In this document: one piece after another, positions 21,571 through 22,369 of the stretch
How the letters are laid out: every line of letters starts with the position of its first letter
Numbering within the stretch: position 1 is the stretch's first letter
Assembly (NCBI GenBank): GCA_033764265.1
Contig: JANRJB010000067.1
Location: 1 to 22,369, forward strand
From: VGEM01 sp033764265
GTDB taxonomy: Bacteria > Pseudomonadota > Alphaproteobacteria > Rhodospirillales > Rhodospirillaceae
DNA: 22,369 nucleotides
Direction of reading: 5' to 3'
Position numbers and translations under genes: made by a program
The notes under the pieces: model-generated
Databases searched by the model: none
What the model saw: the letters and a program-made list of their open reading frames with translations, nothing else
What the model was told of the DNA's origin: nothing

Positions 21571-21600
21571 TTGGCGCTGGCCGACAGCGGCGGCGATACG
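21571..21600 (+). promoter_or_regulatory. Possible promoter for the FAD-linked oxidase gene
   Basis: TTGGCG (21571-21576), an 18-nt spacer and GATACG (21595-21600) lie about 50 nt before the ATG, in the only clear gap (111 nt) between the MBL gene and the next gene. The -10 is a modest match. The short direct repeat TTTG(G)CGCTGGC precedes and overlaps the -35. Confidence 0.3.
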
Positions 21601-21649
21601 GTAAATTTTCCCGCAGAAAAAGCACAACATTGACCACGGACGCCCCCCC

Positions 21650-22369
21650 ATGCCCGACGACAGCCGCCCCGTAGCCACGCTCACGCGCCCCGCGCCCGCC
21701 GGCGCGCCCAAGCCGCCCGCTGGGCTGGGGCCCCATCAGGGGCTGATCGACCAGCTGCGCCAGATCGTTGGCCCTGAGCATCTGGCCACCGCGGACGACG
21801 ACCGCGCCTTTTTCGCGGAGGACACCTACCGGAGTCTGGAGACGCCGCTGGCGGCCGTGTCGCCGGCCAACGTCGACGAACTGTCGCGTGTCGCCTCGGC
21901 ATGCAGCCGCGCCGGCGTGGCGCTGGTGCCGCGCGGCGGCGGCATGAGCTACACCGACGGCTACCTGCACACGCGGCCGCAGTCGGTCACCGTCGACATG
22001 CGGCGGATGGACAAGATCCTGGAGATCAACGAGACCGACATGTACGTGACGGTCGAGTGCGGCTGCACGTGGGCCGCGCTCAACGCCGCGCTGAAGGCCA
22101 GGAACCTGCGCACGCCCTACTGGGGCCCGCTGTCGGGGCTCAAGTCGGTGGTCGGCGGCGCCCTCAGCCAGAATTCCATCTTCTTCGGCTCGGGCTTCTA
22201 CGGTTCGGCGGTCGAGCAGGCGGTCGGGCTCACGGTGGTGCTGGCCGACGGCAGCGTATTGCCGCTGGGCGGGCACGCCATCGCCCGCGGCAAGCCGTTC
22301 ATGAAGCACTACGGCCCCGATCTGATGGGCTTATTCCTGGCCGACGCCGGCGCCATGGCGATCAAGGCG
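21650..22369 (+). CDS. FAD-linked oxidase (FAD_binding_4/GlcD type), 5' part
   Basis: From the ATG at 21650 an open frame of 240 codons runs to the window end. It contains the PP-loop and FAD-binding block of the VAO/GlcD-type oxidoreductases: VSPANVDELSRVASACSRAGVALVPRGGGMSYTDGYL (about 71-107, with the P-R-G-G-G-x-S-Y pyrophosphate loop), then VTVDMRRMDKILEINETDMYVTVECGCTW, and GPLSGLKSVVGGALSQNSIFFGSGFYGS. The substrate-binding C-terminal half lies outside. These enzymes oxidise hydroxy acids, alcohols or phenols with flavin. No signal peptide is visible; the first 28 residues are Pro/Ala-rich. Confidence 0.92.
   Translation, partial: MPDDSRPVATLTRPAPAGAPKPPAGLGPHQGLIDQLRQIVGPEHLATADDDRAFFAEDTYRSLETPLAAVSPANVDELSRVASACSRAGVALVPRGGGMSYTDGYLHTRPQSVTVDMRRMDKILEINETDMYVTVECGCTWAALNAALKARNLRTPYWGPLSGLKSVVGGALSQNSIFFGSGFYGSAVEQAVGLTVVLADGSVLPLGGHAIARGKPFMKHYGPDLMGLFLADAGAMAIKA

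Overview
The window is a very GC-rich (about two thirds G+C by eye), densely coded bacterial chromosome segment. The gene families (HyuA/HyuB pair, DctPQM TRAP transporter, HigBA-type toxin-antitoxin module, DUF559 cassette with palindromic repeats, short intergenic gaps, -35/-10 promoters with 17-nt spacers) fit an alphaproteobacterium, possibly Rhodospirillales/Reyranella-like. That placement is an inference; no rRNA or other phylogenetic marker is present. No tRNA, rRNA, CRISPR array or classical IS was seen.

Layout. (a) 1-2438 (+): 3' end of a HyuA-type subunit with an odd Lys/Ala/Pro tail, then a full HyuB, closed by a strong hairpin terminator. (b) 2509-3479 (-): a DUF4112 protein and a small membrane protein with overlapping stop/start. 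(c) 3759-4445 (+): a secreted PEP-CTERM protein behind an AT-rich region with two inverted repeats. (d) 4480-8666 (-): two secreted CbiX-like (class II chelatase fold) paralogues bracketing an FtsX/MacB-type ABC permease and its ATPase. A cytochrome b561 (8786-9370, +) is transcribed divergently. This block looks like a periplasmic metal or tetrapyrrole handling system and is one of the two most interesting parts. (e) 9378-10887 (-): an alpha/beta-hydrolase-fold protein lacking the usual nucleophile serine, and a TetR regulator divergent from an MFS exporter (11032-12225, +) with a palindromic operator candidate between them. (f) 12232-15921 (-): an operon of an isochorismatase-family amidohydrolase and two paralogous FAD-dependent reductase/dehydrogenase-type flavoproteins, one with a Tat-like export signal and one without. 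(g) 16026-19749 (+): a TRAP transporter (dctP, dctQ, dctM) whose genes are separated first by a small antisense membrane gene and then by a DUF559 nuclease cassette bounded by inverted palindromic repeats. (h) 19794-21538 (+): a HigB/HigA-like module overlapping a secreted metallo-beta-lactamase-fold hydrolase. (i) 21650-end (+): the start of an FAD-linked oxidase.

How the parts may work together. Blocks a, f, g and i resemble a catabolic region for an organic acid, amide or hydantoin-like compound: TRAP uptake, C-N bond hydrolysis, flavin-dependent redox steps. The substrate cannot be read from sequence. The DUF559 cassette appears to have inserted between dctQ and dctM. One of its terminal repeats now supplies the ribosome binding site for dctM, and its reading frame overlaps the dctM start by 4 nt. 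Several genes (dctP, the DUF4112 gene, the toxin gene) have candidate promoters placed so close to the start codon that their mRNAs may be leaderless.
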